Below, one piece after another: positions 22,488 through 32,133 of a stretch of DNA of 64,000 nt. Made by a program: the position numbers and the translations under genes. Numbering within the stretch: the first letter of the stretch is position 1; the number at the start of each line of letters is the position of its first letter. Source of the stretch: Sycon ciliatum. Lineage: Eukaryota > Porifera > Calcarea > Leucosolenida > Sycettidae. The stretch spans positions 24,550,109 to 24,614,108 of the forward strand of contig NC_088655.1 of assembly GCF_964019385.1 (NCBI RefSeq). The letters run 5' to 3'. The notes under the pieces were generated by a model. That model had not been told where the DNA came from. It ran no database searches and saw only the letters and a list, made by a program, of their open reading frames with translations.

Positions 22488-22859
22488 ATGCAATGCACAA
22501 TGCATAGCACATCGCAGAAAAATCTTGTATTGCACCTGCAGTCTAAAACTGCTTGCCAGCCAGAGCTCTTGAGTCACATGCACCAGCATGCAGGAAGTGA
22601 TGCCCATCACGTGTCACCCAACCTAGAAGTGAAGCTGGACTCAATTATTTCCCGTGATACGACCTGTGATGGAGCTGCAACAACCAGCGATGCAAGTTTG
22701 CAGTCCAATTATTTGAAACTGGCCCGCTATGTTGCTGAGAACGTACTCAAGGCAACATTTGAGAAATTACCTTTCGAAAAAATGTTCGGTACAAACATGG
22801 CCGGATATTGTTTAAACTTTACGGTACTGTGTGAAGAAAACAACTATTTTATTGCATAG
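22488..22859 (+). CDS. Hypothetical 123-codon frame
   Basis: The frame has modest composition and a plausible helical segment (NYLKLARYVAENVLKATFEKL). No motif is recognised and no splice sites were assigned. It lies within the 16.3 kb element and could be an exon remnant or chance. Confidence 0.2.
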   Translation: MQCTMHSTSQKNLVLHLQSKTACQPELLSHMHQHAGSDAHHVSPNLEVKLDSIISRDTTCDGAATTSDASLQSNYLKLARYVAENVLKATFEKLPFEKMFGTNMAGYCLNFTVLCEENNYFIA

Positions 22860-22873
22860 ACTAAAGGAGCTAT

Positions 22874-23268
22874 CCAGCATTATCCATAATTTTCACGAAA
22901 TGAAAGAAGGACCCTCCTCCACCCCCCCCCCCACCCGATTGATGTCTGTAATATCAATATTTTTTCGAAACGAAACTCCCCTTGACCCACCCACAAACGA
23001 AAATTTTTCTCTTCGTGTAAAAGATCGACAATTATGGACCCGGCATTATCGATAATTTTCACGAAATGAAAGGTTTAGTTATGAGTAACTTGTGACCGTC
23101 CCCCACCCCCACCTACGCACCCCTCAACGAAAAATAGCTGGAATGGACTAGTGTTTCAGCTATCAATATTTTTCATTACGAAACCCTTCTTGACCCATCC
23201 GCCCATGAACGATTTTTTTTCTCGTTTCAAAGATACTCAATCTGTTAAAGATAGATAATTATGGACGG
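22874..23268. repeat. Two diverged tandem units of ~170-220 bp
   Basis: Both units contain CATTATC.ATAATTTTCACGAAATG, a C-rich tract, ATCAATATTTTT with ACGAAAC, a TTGACCCA.CC segment and AATTATGGAC. An ancient tandem duplication, or a repeated end of an unrecognised element. Confidence 0.6.
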
Positions 23269-23937
23269 CCACTAACGTGCCAGGTTAAAAATGAATGGAC
23301 CGTAGAAGATTGTTTGTGATATCACACGATCAGAACAGGTGACAACCAACACTACATGGCTGTATACTTGATGTGCTGCATTTACTGGGTGCAACGCAGG
23401 GAGTTGTAGCATCTAGGTAGACGGCACAGGCGACTGTAAAGCTAAATGACATGGGGTTCGACCCAGGGGTTCCTGTTTCAGCCACCCTTGGGGCACCATT
23501 GGGCAGATCTATACATGCTCGTACATGGTGTTGCTAACCTGGGCCGTTCTCAGGGTCAGTAGGTCAAGGCCGTGATCGCGGGTTGCACAGATCACGGAGA
23601 ACCTCCAAATCCTGAACCAAAATTCTATAAAGTATTGTGTAGTCTCCCTACAGTGTAGGTGCTATGACTCCCTGGTGCGATGTACCTGCTGGTAAATAGA
23701 CAAATTGCAACCAGGCCATAATTCGGATAGAGCAGACGATCCTGTCCTGGACCCTGCTCCACATTCAAAGTATCTAGACTCATATAGTGAGGGAGGAATA
23801 TTGTGGTACTGACTCCGATTTTCATGCGCTAAGAAATTATCAAGTACATTGTATATGTAACTGTAAGTGATAATCACTCAAAGTACGAAGCTAACAGTAA
23901 TATTCACTGGTTAGAGGGAAAGGCACAAACGGGAAAG

Positions 23938-24070
23938 GTCTGAAGAAAAAATTGACTGTCACCACCAGGATTCGAACCAGGGACCTTCCCTTGAGGCCAG
24001 CGATGCTCTAATCACTGAGCTAAGGTGTAGCCGTCATCCCAGCCGAGATCGGTCAACATTTTCTTCAGAC
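23938..24070. repeat. Inverted-repeat-flanked tRNA-like unit
   Basis: GTCTGAAGAAAA at 23938 is mirrored by TTTTCTTCAGAC ending at 24070, and the inner bases (TTGAC/GGTCAA) also pair. The tRNA-like sequence lies between, so the unit looks like a short mobile repeat with a tRNA-derived core. Confidence 0.55.
23957..24031 (-). tRNA. tRNA-derived sequence (pseudogene or SINE head)
   Basis: Minus strand. The A-box region TAGCTCAGTGATTAGAGC forms a 4-bp D stem (GCTC/GAGC), and the B box GGTTCGAATCC is perfect. The T stem has one mismatch, and the anticodon and acceptor stems pair only partly, so this is not a convincing functional tRNA. No anticodon is assigned; a GGC-like loop is possible. A SINE head or pol III promoter is the likely role. 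Confidence 0.5.
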
Positions 24071-24268
24071 TTCGTAACGCACACTAACAACATCAGCTAA
24101 TGGTATATGTACTCTTTTTCGATTGTACATGCAAGCTCTACCTTGTGATGTTGAGCTCTCTTCGTTTGGTGGGGGTACTCCGATCGTCTAATGTGAACCA
24201 CAGTCCACCTACAATTCTACATGTGCAACGTTGTCCAATGTGCATCGGCACGCATTGTACATAACTGT

Positions 24269-24503
24269 TACAGCAGAGTGTAGATTATCCGCACCCCTCG
24301 GGCGCACGCTTTCTCCAGGGGGTTCGGATGGGGAAAAATTCGGATAACGGAGCAGTCACACATCCATCTAAGACTTGCACATTCCTTCACATTTCCATCA
24401 GTTCTCACATTCTCTTCACAGGAACTGGACACACTCTAGCTCCTCAATATGAAAACTGGCATTTCAAATAAGTGATTGTTTGGAATATCGGCATTCTACT
24501 GTA
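24269..24503. mobile_element. Tigger/pogo-like MITE
   Basis: The left end TACAGCAGAGTGTAGATTATCCG is imperfectly mirrored by a right end containing GGAATATCGGCATTCTACTGTA. Inner CGGATAACGG and TTCGGAT words support the Tigger-like type. Confidence 0.55.
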
Positions 24504-24849
24504 CCGTAAAGTCGCGGATAAAAGCCGGGCTTATAAGCACATAAGCCGCTTTCTCCATCAGGTTTTAATGCAAACCATGCTTATTATGCACCACTGATAT
24601 TTTTGCCAGACTTGTATGCCAGGCTTCTACGTGCGACACGCGTAGATCTACCACTGACTACCGGTATGGCGGCAGTTTTACTATGCACCATACATAGCGC
24701 ATGCACTCTTGACCCACCCGATCCGCGCTTGCATAGAGCAAGGCTTCTACGCGCGACGGGCTTATATGCATTCGACCCGTTTGATTTTCAGGCTTCTATC
24801 TGCGATGTGCTTGTATGCAAACCCGGCTTTTATCCGCGACTTTACGGTA
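24502..24849. mobile_element. 348 bp MITE with TACCGTAAAGTCGCGG ends
   Basis: Inverted ends TACCGTAAAGTCGCGGATAA and the mirror ending GACTTTACGGTA, sharing the TA with the preceding Tigger-like copy. The interior iterates AGGCTTCTA, GCGACACG and GCTTATA words. Confidence 0.75.
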
Positions 24850-25104
24850 TTCATATTCACGCTCTGGAACAGGAGATCCTAGTTCGACTCAGACTGCCCT
24901 TTCCATAATACGTTTCCCATGTACTCGCAGTTCTTTTATCGGAACATCTTTTCTTCCCAACTTCAAATCCTGTGCAACACCGGTTGGCTTTCCTCAGTTT
25001 CCTGAGTGGTGGTACCTCTCAATAGAAGCATGAGTGGCCATTCAATACACCGGTATAGTAAAACATGTCCATAATTATCGGAGAAAGGATCGGATGTGGC
25101 TAAA

Positions 25105-25288
25105 TAATTTGAAACTGTCCGCCTCTCCTCACTGCGCTCTTGGCCCACATTTACCACACCATAGCGAGGAAGTTTGTTCTTGGATAGATGCTCTACATCC
25201 TCCAGACATCTATCCAAGAACAAACTTCCTCGCTATGGTGTGGTGAATGTGAGCCAAGAGTGCAGTGGTAGACAGTTGCAAATAATTT
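25105..25288. repeat. Long hairpin, ~80-bp arms
   Basis: The segment around CACACCATAGCGAGGAAG pairs with its mirror, separated by a short loop near 25195. The outer arms extend to ACTGTC/GACAGT with some mismatches. Probably a compact foldback MITE. Confidence 0.75.
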
Positions 25289-25418
25289 TACTACAATGTG
25301 CTAAGCAGAACAGAGGCACAAGCACCTGGGTGGAAACTATTCTGAATTTTGAATGCCACGGAAGGCTGAAGGATACCCATGAAACCACTGCCAAAGCAAA
25401 CACAAATTTGAAAAGCAG

Positions 25419-26105
25419 TGCATGCATGGTGGCGGTGGGAAAAAGGAGCCAAGGAAAGTGTGTACATATTTTTCTTGAAAGGATGAGAATTCACAGAAAG
25501 CTGACTGCTTCCTCTATTTCCATGATCGGCCAGTGCCTGCAGCACGAACAGTACATTGTATTACATGTATGTGCATAGACAGACAAATAAACACTAACCT
25601 GAGCATGGGTACCGCTTGTATTCGTGGTCAGGAAAGTGAAAGTACGAACGAAGGAGAAGAAGATTGTTGACCATGGCGAACAACTGCATACCAGAGGGCA
25701 CACGGCTTGCCAGAATGTGTCGGCTACATCTTCGCTAATTTTCTATCCTAACAACATTCAGCTTCGAGGTCAAGGACGACGGCATTTTTGGAAAGAAATT
25801 TTGGAGAAGAAGCTTGCTTTCGGAAAAATGTTCCTTTCACGCAAGGCAGCATGCCAGGTCAGGCGTGTGAACCAGGTGAACTGTGTCGGCAGATCCACGT
25901 TTACGTTCCAGGCCGACAGTTTTTTGACCAAGCCGTGAATCGCCCTCGCTCTGACTCCCCCGGCTACGAAGGAGTAATTATTATTTTACAACTCTTCAGG
26001 CCAGGTACAGGTCTCTGATGCAGAGCTGCAAGTGACGGATATCGGTCATTTGCAGCCACTACTAAGAGCCTCCTGGTCGTTGCAATCTGATACATAATAT
26101 ACCTC
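25419..26105. repeat. Right TIR of the 16.3 kb element
   Basis: Inverted counterpart of 9764-10452, ending in CATAATATACCTC followed by the duplicated GTTTGAA. It differs from the left TIR by scattered substitutions and small indels, so the insertion is not brand new. Confidence 0.85.
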
Positions 26106-26117
26106 GTTTGAACCCTA

Positions 26118-26171
26118 CTTCAAACCAGGGAGTAGTACAATACCGGTATTGTACTACTCCCTGCTTCAAAC
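26118..26171. mobile_element. 38-bp palindromic micro-element with hAT-like ends and 8-bp TSD
   Basis: A perfect 38-bp palindrome (26126-26163) starts CAGGGAGTAGTACAATACC and is flanked by CTTCAAAC on both sides. The left copy (26118-26125) is also the right duplication of the hAT MITE, so two insertions used the same 8-bp target. A degenerate second palindrome of this type lies at 48144-48180. Confidence 0.8.
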
Positions 26172-26273
26172 CCGTTCTCCATGCCATGAGGAATGGGCAC
26201 TTTCCGACAATGTAAATACTGGTGTAAATACTGCCTGGCCACGTGTGCTTGCAATCGTTCCAAAGTGTCAGTA

Positions 26274-26772
26274 GGGAGGTTTTGCTCTACGTAATTACGT
26301 ATGAAAATCCGTATGTCGTACACGCCGGGGAGCGAGGGCGACTTTCATACGTAACGTGTTGATCTTGCACTTGTGTTTATTTTGCCCGTACAAGAGGCTT
26401 GGAATCTTTCATACGTAAATCTCTCTACGGATTTCCGTAGGAAAGCTGTTTCCTACCGTTGGGTCCTCCGTAGGACTTTTTGAAATATTTTTTCGCATTT
26501 TCCGCATTTGTCCATGGCAACGTTCAAGCCACGCGAAACACAAGGTACACACACCGTACACCACGTGCAAAATATAAAGGGAAACGTGGTTTCGGTTCAT
26601 GGTGCATGCGGCGGGCGCATGCAGCCAACGCGTCTCCAAAGCAACAACGCATGTTTAGCAGTCGTGGAGAAATCACGTAGAGCGAAACCCAACAGCTCTG
26701 ATTTTTACGTATGAAAATTCCGTGCAGTTCCTACGTTATTTTCATACGTAATTCCGTAGAGCGAAACCTCCC
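26274..26772. mobile_element. ~500 bp TA-flanked MITE with GGGAGGTTTTGC ends
   Basis: Ends GGGAGGTTTTGCTCTACG and CGTAGAGCGAAACCTCCC, flanked by TA on both sides. The interior repeats TTTCATACGTAA and its inverse. Confidence 0.8.
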
Positions 26773-27167
26773 TAATATTTCCTGCGGTCAGTTTGTTATT
26801 CAACAGAGTTTATTGGTTTGCGGTTATTCTTTGCACACTTCCAGACGCACCCAGTAGTTGGGAGACGGATACTTAATATTAGACGAGACGAGGACAGATT
26901 ATTGAGAGACCAGCATTAGGGCAAGGATTCGACTACTGGCTAGATTATGGAAAGTTTGGTTATATTATGTGAAATACTACAGAAATACGAAGTAGTGGTT
27001 GCGACTTCGGCGATAATTTGTAAGAAAGGGTTTGCTCCCCACACCGGAGCTCGCGCTATTCCGCCGACTTTACTTGACACTTGACTGACTCCCGACTGCC
27101 ATCCAGAGCACACGAGAAGTCCATCGAACCTTCGACTCATCAAACCTGCAAGAAAGCACCACTCCCT

Positions 27168-27213
27168 GCTCAATACCCAGTGTTTCGGGGAATTCACCCC
27201 TCATCAGTTGAGC
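27168..27213 (-). ncRNA. Hammerhead ribozyme motif, left arm
   Basis: Minus strand: GCTCAA stem I, CTGATGA, stem II GGGG/CCCC with TGAATT loop, GAAA, then TTGAGC closing stem I. Stem III (ACA/GGT) has one more mismatch than the copy in the right arm, so activity may be lower. Confidence 0.7.
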
Positions 27214-27586
27214 TTGAGTAGGCTGAGGAAGATTGTGCCTGAAGAGCACCACTTATATAGTGCTCTCCAGGCACAAACATCACCAGGGATACAAACTTAC
27301 ATAGACGCTCCGTTTCCAGCGCGACAAACACCTCGTGAACACCAGATAGCAGCGTGAGTCAGTGTCGCTCCTGGACGGTGAGACAGTACTGTTATGCCCA
27401 GCGCGGGCTTGCGACTAGTTGGTTTGGAGGTGGCAGCGTTGCGAATGACCGAGGGTCCTCGACGTCTGTCTCACCGTCCAGGAGCGACACTGACTCACGC
27501 TGCTATCTGGTGTTCACGAGGTGTTTGTCGCGCTGGAAACGGAGCGTCTCTGTAAGTTTGTATCCCTCGTGATGTTTGTGCCTGGA

Positions 27587-27600
27587 GAGCACTATATAAG
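27587..27600 (+). promoter_or_regulatory. TATA-box-like element upstream of the hammerhead
   Basis: CTATATAAG lies about 45 bases upstream of the ribozyme; the mirrored arm has the same element. It may set the start of the RNA that carries the hammerhead. Motif only. Confidence 0.4.
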
Positions 27601-27638
27601 TGGTGCTCTTCAGGCACAATCTTTCTCAGCCTACTCAA

Positions 27639-27684
27639 GCTCAACTGATGAGGGGTGAATTCCCCGAAACACTGTGTATTGAGC
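27639..27684 (+). ncRNA. Hammerhead ribozyme motif, right arm
   Basis: Stem I pairs GCTCAA (27639-27644) with TTGAGC (27679-27684). The core CTGATGA is at 27645, stem II is GGGG/CCCC with a TGAATT loop, GAAA is at 27666-27669, and stem III is ACA/TGT with a CTG loop. Predicted cleavage follows A27678 (GUA triplet). Type I arrangement with a minimal stem III. Confidence 0.75.
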
Positions 27685-27881
27685 AGGGAGTGGTGCTTTC
27701 TTGCAGGTTTGCCGAGTCGAAGGTTCGATGGACTTCTCGTGTGCTCTGGATGGCAGTCGTGAGTCAGTCAAGTGTCAAGTAAAGTCGGCGGAATAGCGCG
27801 AGCTCCGGTGTGGGGAGCAAACCCTTTCTTACTACAGAAATACTACAATAAATGTACGGTGCAATGCATGAGCGCGCCCAT

Positions 27882-28024
27882 TTAGGGCCTGGTCAGACTG
27901 CGGCAAAATCGAAGTTTGAATTTTCATTCTCCCCACATGTATAGTGTGATCGCGATTCAAATTCTGGACGCTGTTCTTTTTTCGTCAGGCAACCAAAAGT
28001 TGCCGCAGTCTGACCAGGCCCTTA
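27882..28024. mobile_element. F4 short copy (137 bp), PIF/Harbinger-like, TTA TSD
   Basis: Ends GGGCCTGGTCAGACTGCGGC and the mirror ending CCAGGCCC, flanked by TTA on both sides (27882-27884, 28022-28024). An internal-deletion version of the ~450 bp F4 element at 28832-29278. Confidence 0.8.
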
Positions 28025-28434
28025 GCTGGGCGCGCATATTATTATAGCCATAAAAACTGCTTTTAATATGGCAGTTTTCTAAAAAACGTTATCTAGTCCA
28101 CGGACCCCGTCTAAAAAGTAAGAAATTAACGAAATGTGATAGCCGAAAATTAAAATTTCACACAGAACCTCACAATAATCACAACACTTGAAATGCTGCT
28201 TTCAACACTAAACTTGTACTGCACCAACAATTGGCAACATGCATGTCATGCATGCATAGGAAAGAGGATCACGAGGGGAAAATGTCTTCTACATGTAGCT
28301 GTTCATTCTGTGTGTGATTATTGTGAGGTTTTGTGTGAAATTTTAATTTTCGGCTATCACATTTCGTTAATTTCTTACTTTTTAGACGGGTCCATGGACT
28401 AGAACACAAAAACTTTTTTAGAAAACTGCCATAA

Positions 28435-29278
28435 GGGCCTGGTCAGACTGCGGCAAAATCGAAATAATCCTAGGATTATAATCCGAATCTCCATAGTAAC
28501 TTGCCGCCAGAGCGGCAAAAGCGAGAGTTGACGCTCCAAAAAAAAAGCAAGAACGGGCCACGCTTTTCCGCTCCAAACAGGATTTGACGCTGATACGCCA
28601 TTGACGCTGATAATCACTGATTTTTTCATCTCGATATCGAGGAGCTAATTGGCCACGGACAACAACAAAACTCATAAGGATGGTTGCAAGGATTGCACTG
28701 AAGGTGTTGGCGATCCCAAGGTGAAGGAATTTGACGTCGTTCGTGGAGATTACCACTTGACGCTCGAAATGAAGTTTGAATTTTCATTATCCCCACATGT
28801 GTAGTGTGATCGCGATTCAAATTCTGTCTAAGGGCCTGGTCAGACTGCGGCAACTTGTGGTTGCCTGACGAAAAAAGAACAGCGTCCAGAATTTGAATCG
28901 CGATCACACTACACATGTGGGGAGAATGAAAATTCAAACTTCATTTCGAGCGTCAAGTGGTAATCTCCACGAACGACGTCAAATTCCTTCACCTTGGGAT
29001 CGCCAACACCTTCAGTGCAATCCTTGCAACCATCCTTATGAGTTTTGTTGTTGTCCGTGGCCAATTAGCTCCTCGATATCGAGATGAAAAAATCAGTGAT
29101 TATCGGCGTCAATGGCGTATCAGCGTCAAATCCTGTTTGGAGCGGAAAAGCGTGGCCCGTTCTTGCTTTTTTTTTGGAGCGTCAACTCTCGCTATTGCCT
29201 CTCTGGCGGCAAGTTACTATGGAGATTCGGATTATAATCCTAGGATTATTTCGATTTTGTCGCAGTCTGACCAGGCCC
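28435..29278. mobile_element. Two F4 elements in head-to-head inverted arrangement
   Basis: 28435-28831 is an F4 copy lacking one terminal ~50 bp, and 28832-29278 is a complete ~447 bp copy in the opposite orientation. Together they form an inverted repeat with arms of ~390 bp. Each arm contains a ~110-codon frame (SFVVVRGQLAPRYRDEKISD) that also survives in a third copy at 37089-37397, probably because the copies are young. The interior repeats TTGACGC words. Confidence 0.75.
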
Positions 29279-30534
29279 TTAAGGGGGCTCAGTACTTCTG
29301 CGCGCGCATCGAAATCTGGGCATGATTTTATGCAAAATTTCGCGTTTGAAAACATTTTGTCCGCGGCTGGAGAAAGTTTTTTTGCGAGAAATAGTCGTGT
29401 TCAAAAGTTTATTTTGCGAGAATTCAAAGAAACTGCAGTCCTTGAACAGTTTGAACGTTTTGTGTTTTCCATTTTGGTTTGCTGGATGTCGGCGATCGAT
29501 GGAGCTATGGAGCTTCGTGTCAAGTACTTGTAGTTATCAATAGGCACGGCCGTTTTCGTGGGCGCTCAGGAACAAAGCGTGTTCAATCTTCTTCAGGTCG
29601 TGTAGTTCTAACTTCCAGCTCAGATATGCCCTTTTCTCAGTCTCGCCTGCCAGTGAAGACAAGTAAACCTGCAAGATTGTCCAGAGCCCAGCTACCAGTG
29701 ATACATGTATTTAGTCTCAGAACGCAGGTAAGTGACATGCTTCTCTCAAGTTCAAGTGCATCCACTTGAGTGGCACTTGGAACGATATCTATTTTTTCTT
29801 TTCCAGTCGCCAGATAAAAATATTACTGACGACTGTGAGAGAAAAACTGGTCTTGTACCTGCAGTACCTGGAGATAGTGGAGTCAGAGTGTAGTGTCTGC
29901 AAGTAGAGACTTGATCTCTGTGAGTAATGAGTGTGGTCTGGAACAGCCAGTAGGAACAGCACAGCGACATGCCAGTGAAGTGTTCTATGTGTGGGCAGGA
30001 GAATTTGGTCAGACATGTGAGTCTCATGCTGGATGGAGTGGAAAGCATGGATCCTATGAACTCTAAGGCTGCACTGGGTGAGTTCTGACCTGTGCCTGTG
30101 TTTCTCAGGAGAAGGCTGTGGGTTCAAGGTAGTATGGCTGTGCTTGTATCATTGAACTATGACAGGAATCTGTATATATTATAAAACTGAATATTGAAAT
30201 ATTGGCAATATGCCTTGTAGAACAACTTGAGCAGAGACAGTCACAGACACGTAATATTATGCATGGTCAAGTTGCCACATTTTCATGAGCTCGGCCTTGA
30301 CCTAGACTGTAAATGCAGCATAAAAGTGTTATGCATGTTGTGAAGAACTGCAATATTACCCAGGCAAGGCAAGGCAAGGAATGTCAACTGAAATCATGAA
30401 TCACAGCAGTACACATTGCAGCACTAGTCAGGCTTCTGTCACAGTCTCAGCAAACAAGCTGGAGTGGGCGTTTCGCTGCAACATGGGTGTTTGTAGAAGT
30501 CTAAATATTCTTCAACAACAACAACGTTATATAT

Positions 30535-30921
30535 CATGCCTACAGGTACAATCATCTGGTGTTGGCATTTGAGAGGAATCAGGGAACTGGCATCCTTGGA
30601 TTATTGCACGAACCGGGTGGCGATGGGCGTGTGCTAGTCACAACGAGTTCTGCTATTGCAAAACGCATAACACATCATCTAGCATCTGGAAGACCCAACA
30701 CCAACACCCCTATTTTACACACTGCTCCAGACCGCACAAGTACTCCAGCAGCTGCAGGAGGTGCAGCATCGTCCCCACTTTCTACCACTCGTGATGATGC
30801 TGCAGTTATCTGCTCAAACATTCACGTTGTGCTGCACACTGGAGGCGCGAACCCACAATACCAACAGTGGCTGCTAGCCATCGCATCCAGCAGTAACCAA
30901 GCAACTCAAGTTGCTCATTGA
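30535..30921 (+). CDS. Exon-like open frame of unknown function
   Basis: An acceptor-like TGCCTACAG ends at about 30545, followed by an open frame YNHLVLAFERNQGTGILGLL and on to a stop at 30921, roughly 125 codons. The middle is Thr/Ala/Pro-rich. There is no in-frame ATG near the start, so it would need an upstream exon. It may be part of the 2.4 kb element or a captured exon. No family recognised. Confidence 0.3.
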   Translation, partial: HAYRYNHLVLAFERNQGTGILGLLHEPGGDGRVLVTTSSAIAKRITHHLASGRPNTNTPILHTAPDRTSTPAAAGGAASSPLSTTRDDAAVICSNIHVVLHTGGANPQYQQWLLAIASSSNQATQVAH

Positions 30922-30954
30922 CAGCGTTATACTTATAATCCGTTGTTTTGTACA

Positions 30955-31700
30955 TTTGATATACCCATGCATGTATGTATGTATGTACATTATATTATGT
31001 ATGTACATCACAATATACAACAAAGATGTGAATAACACAATTCAGTTGTGACTGTTGCATGTGGTATTGTCTGGGATTGGTCTATAGCAAATGCTTCTCG
31101 CCCTACATAGTCAAAGTGAAGCTTGAATGAAGTCGATACACTCATTTTGGCAACAATGCTGAATCTGACTTTCAAGCTGAATATGCAAAATCCGTCACAA
31201 ATTTTGTTTCTCACGGAGAAACGAGATGGTAGACATAAAAATCTATTTTTGTAGAGCCTTCCTATGGCCTTGAAGAGCAGATAATGACCATAAAATGGAC
31301 CATGTTATTGTCTCGATTCTCCACTATTCAAACAAGTCTAAAGTCCGGTCTGCTGAAATACGCGTTTTGCCAAATCACATTCTGGGCTACCTTGGCCTCT
31401 CACAGTGGTCTGGGCATATGTTGTGGACATTTTCCAAAGAAGACAGTATTGTAGGCCCCTCCATACCCACTTTCAGGATTTTTGAAGTATTACCAACTGG
31501 AATTTTACGCCTTTAGTGAGAAATCATTGAATTTTTGCCGAAAAACATAGGTACAATAACACCCCCATAGCTGGGGAACCACATAATAAACCTATCCTTG
31601 AAATAGCCCAGACCAGTTCTCTAGGTGTCTGGCCATCTGAAAACACACAGTTCAGATCGATTTACCATAATGTTTTTTGCTCCCTCTTCGGGGTTGAGCC
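30955..31700. other. Right part of the 2.4 kb element, no gene seen
   Basis: Contains a TGTATGTA microsatellite (30970-31010) and AT-rich sequence with short frames only. Confidence 0.45.
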
Positions 31701-31703
31701 CCC

Positions 31704-32133
31704 TTAAGCGGGATTCACAGAAGCTTTTTTGCGATGCGACACGCGATGCGACAGACGCGAAACCGGGAAAACCCCAAATCGCAGCCATGTCGCACCCCAC
31801 GCAACTGCCGCAACTGGGCCATCGCAGGCCATCGCAGAAGTTGAGCTTGGCTCAACTTTTGCGATGCGATGCGATGCGACAAGCGATTTGGTGTACGATT
31901 TTGACCTTTTCTACAGCAAAGTTGTACAAAGGTGCAAGAGTTGCCTTGAAATTTTTACAAGTTGTGTCAAACCGCGCGAATATCATGGTGACGTACCCAA
32001 ATCAGCAAAACTTTGTCGCATCGTTGACTTCTTCTGTGAATGGTATTTCGCGAGTTCGCATCGCACGCATCCATCGCAGATCGCGTCGCATCGCGTGTCG
32101 CATCGCAAAAAAGCTTCTGTGAATCCCGCTTTA
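31704..32133. mobile_element. F1 full copy (424 bp), PIF/Harbinger-like, TTA TSD
   Basis: Ends AGCGGGATTCACAGAAGC and GCTTCTGTGAATCCCGCT, flanked by TTA on both sides. The interior is dominated by GCGATGCGA/TCGCATCGC words in both orientations. Other copies lie at 6314-6738, 32901-33324, 33422-33835 and in pieces at 5846-5954/7869-8026. Confidence 0.85.

Larger units (their letters stand above)
9764..26105. mobile_element. 16.3 kb DNA element with ~690 bp terminal inverted repeats and a 7-bp TSD
   Basis: The TIRs (9764-10452 and 25419-26105) start GAGGTATATTATGTATC and match over nearly their whole length with small differences. The TSD is GTTTGAA (9757-9763 and 26106-26112). Because the insertion cleanly interrupts a hAT MITE, the ends are certain. 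The interior has no frame longer than 174 codons apart from sequences carried by nested elements. A shorter relative at 41799-49592 has the same GAGGTATATTATG start and TSD length. I recognise no capsid, integrase or polymerase gene, and a 7-bp duplication does not fit Polintons. The superfamily is unassigned. Confidence 0.85.
9346..26125. mobile_element. hAT-type MITE (TAGGGCTCAAACGG ends, 8-bp TSD), split by the 16.3 kb element
   Basis: The left part is 9354-9763 and the right end 26106-26117. Ends TAGGGCTCAAACGG and CCGTTTGAACCCTA are inverted. The flanks are the same 8 bases, CTTCAAAC (9346-9353 and 26118-26125), the hAT signature. The interior repeats GGTTAACCG/CGGTTAACC words. The 16.3 kb element inserted 12 bp from the right end, so the MITE is older. 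Confidence 0.85.
26976..27843. mobile_element. Penelope-like inverted terminal-repeat pair with hammerheads, 13-bp TSD
   Basis: ACTACAGAAATAC flanks the insertion (26976-26988, 27831-27843). Inside are a 32-base tail (26989-27020), a 366-bp arm (27021-27386), a 79-base spacer and the inverted 366-bp arm (27466-27831). Each arm has a TATA box (CTATATAAG) upstream of a hammerhead core pointing outward. A long TSD, a short one-sided tail, inverted LTR-like arms and type I hammerheads are characteristic of Penelope-like elements. No RT frame is between the arms, so it is non-autonomous or collapsed. Confidence 0.7.
29279..31707. mobile_element. 2.4 kb element with GGGGGCTCA ends and TTAA flanks
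   Basis: The left end GGGGGCTCA at 29283 and the right end TGAGCCCCC at 31703 are inverted, and TTAA occurs on both sides. The inverted repeat is only about 9 bp. It could be a piggyBac/Kolobok-like (TTAA) or Harbinger-like (TTA) element. The interior has intron-like and exon-like segments but no transposase I recognise. Confidence 0.4.

Noticed and set aside
23957-24031. Functional tRNA gene
   Set aside because: Acceptor and anticodon stems pair poorly and the T stem has a mismatch, so it was kept only as tRNA-derived.
9764-26105. Polinton/Maverick identity for the 16.3 kb long-TIR element
   Set aside because: Size and TIR length fit, but the duplication is 7 bp, the termini differ, and no polymerase, integrase or capsid-like frame is visible.
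28435-29533. Host membrane-protein gene from the ~110-150-codon frames in F4
   Set aside because: The frame lies inside a short transposable element present three times here, without splice or start context.
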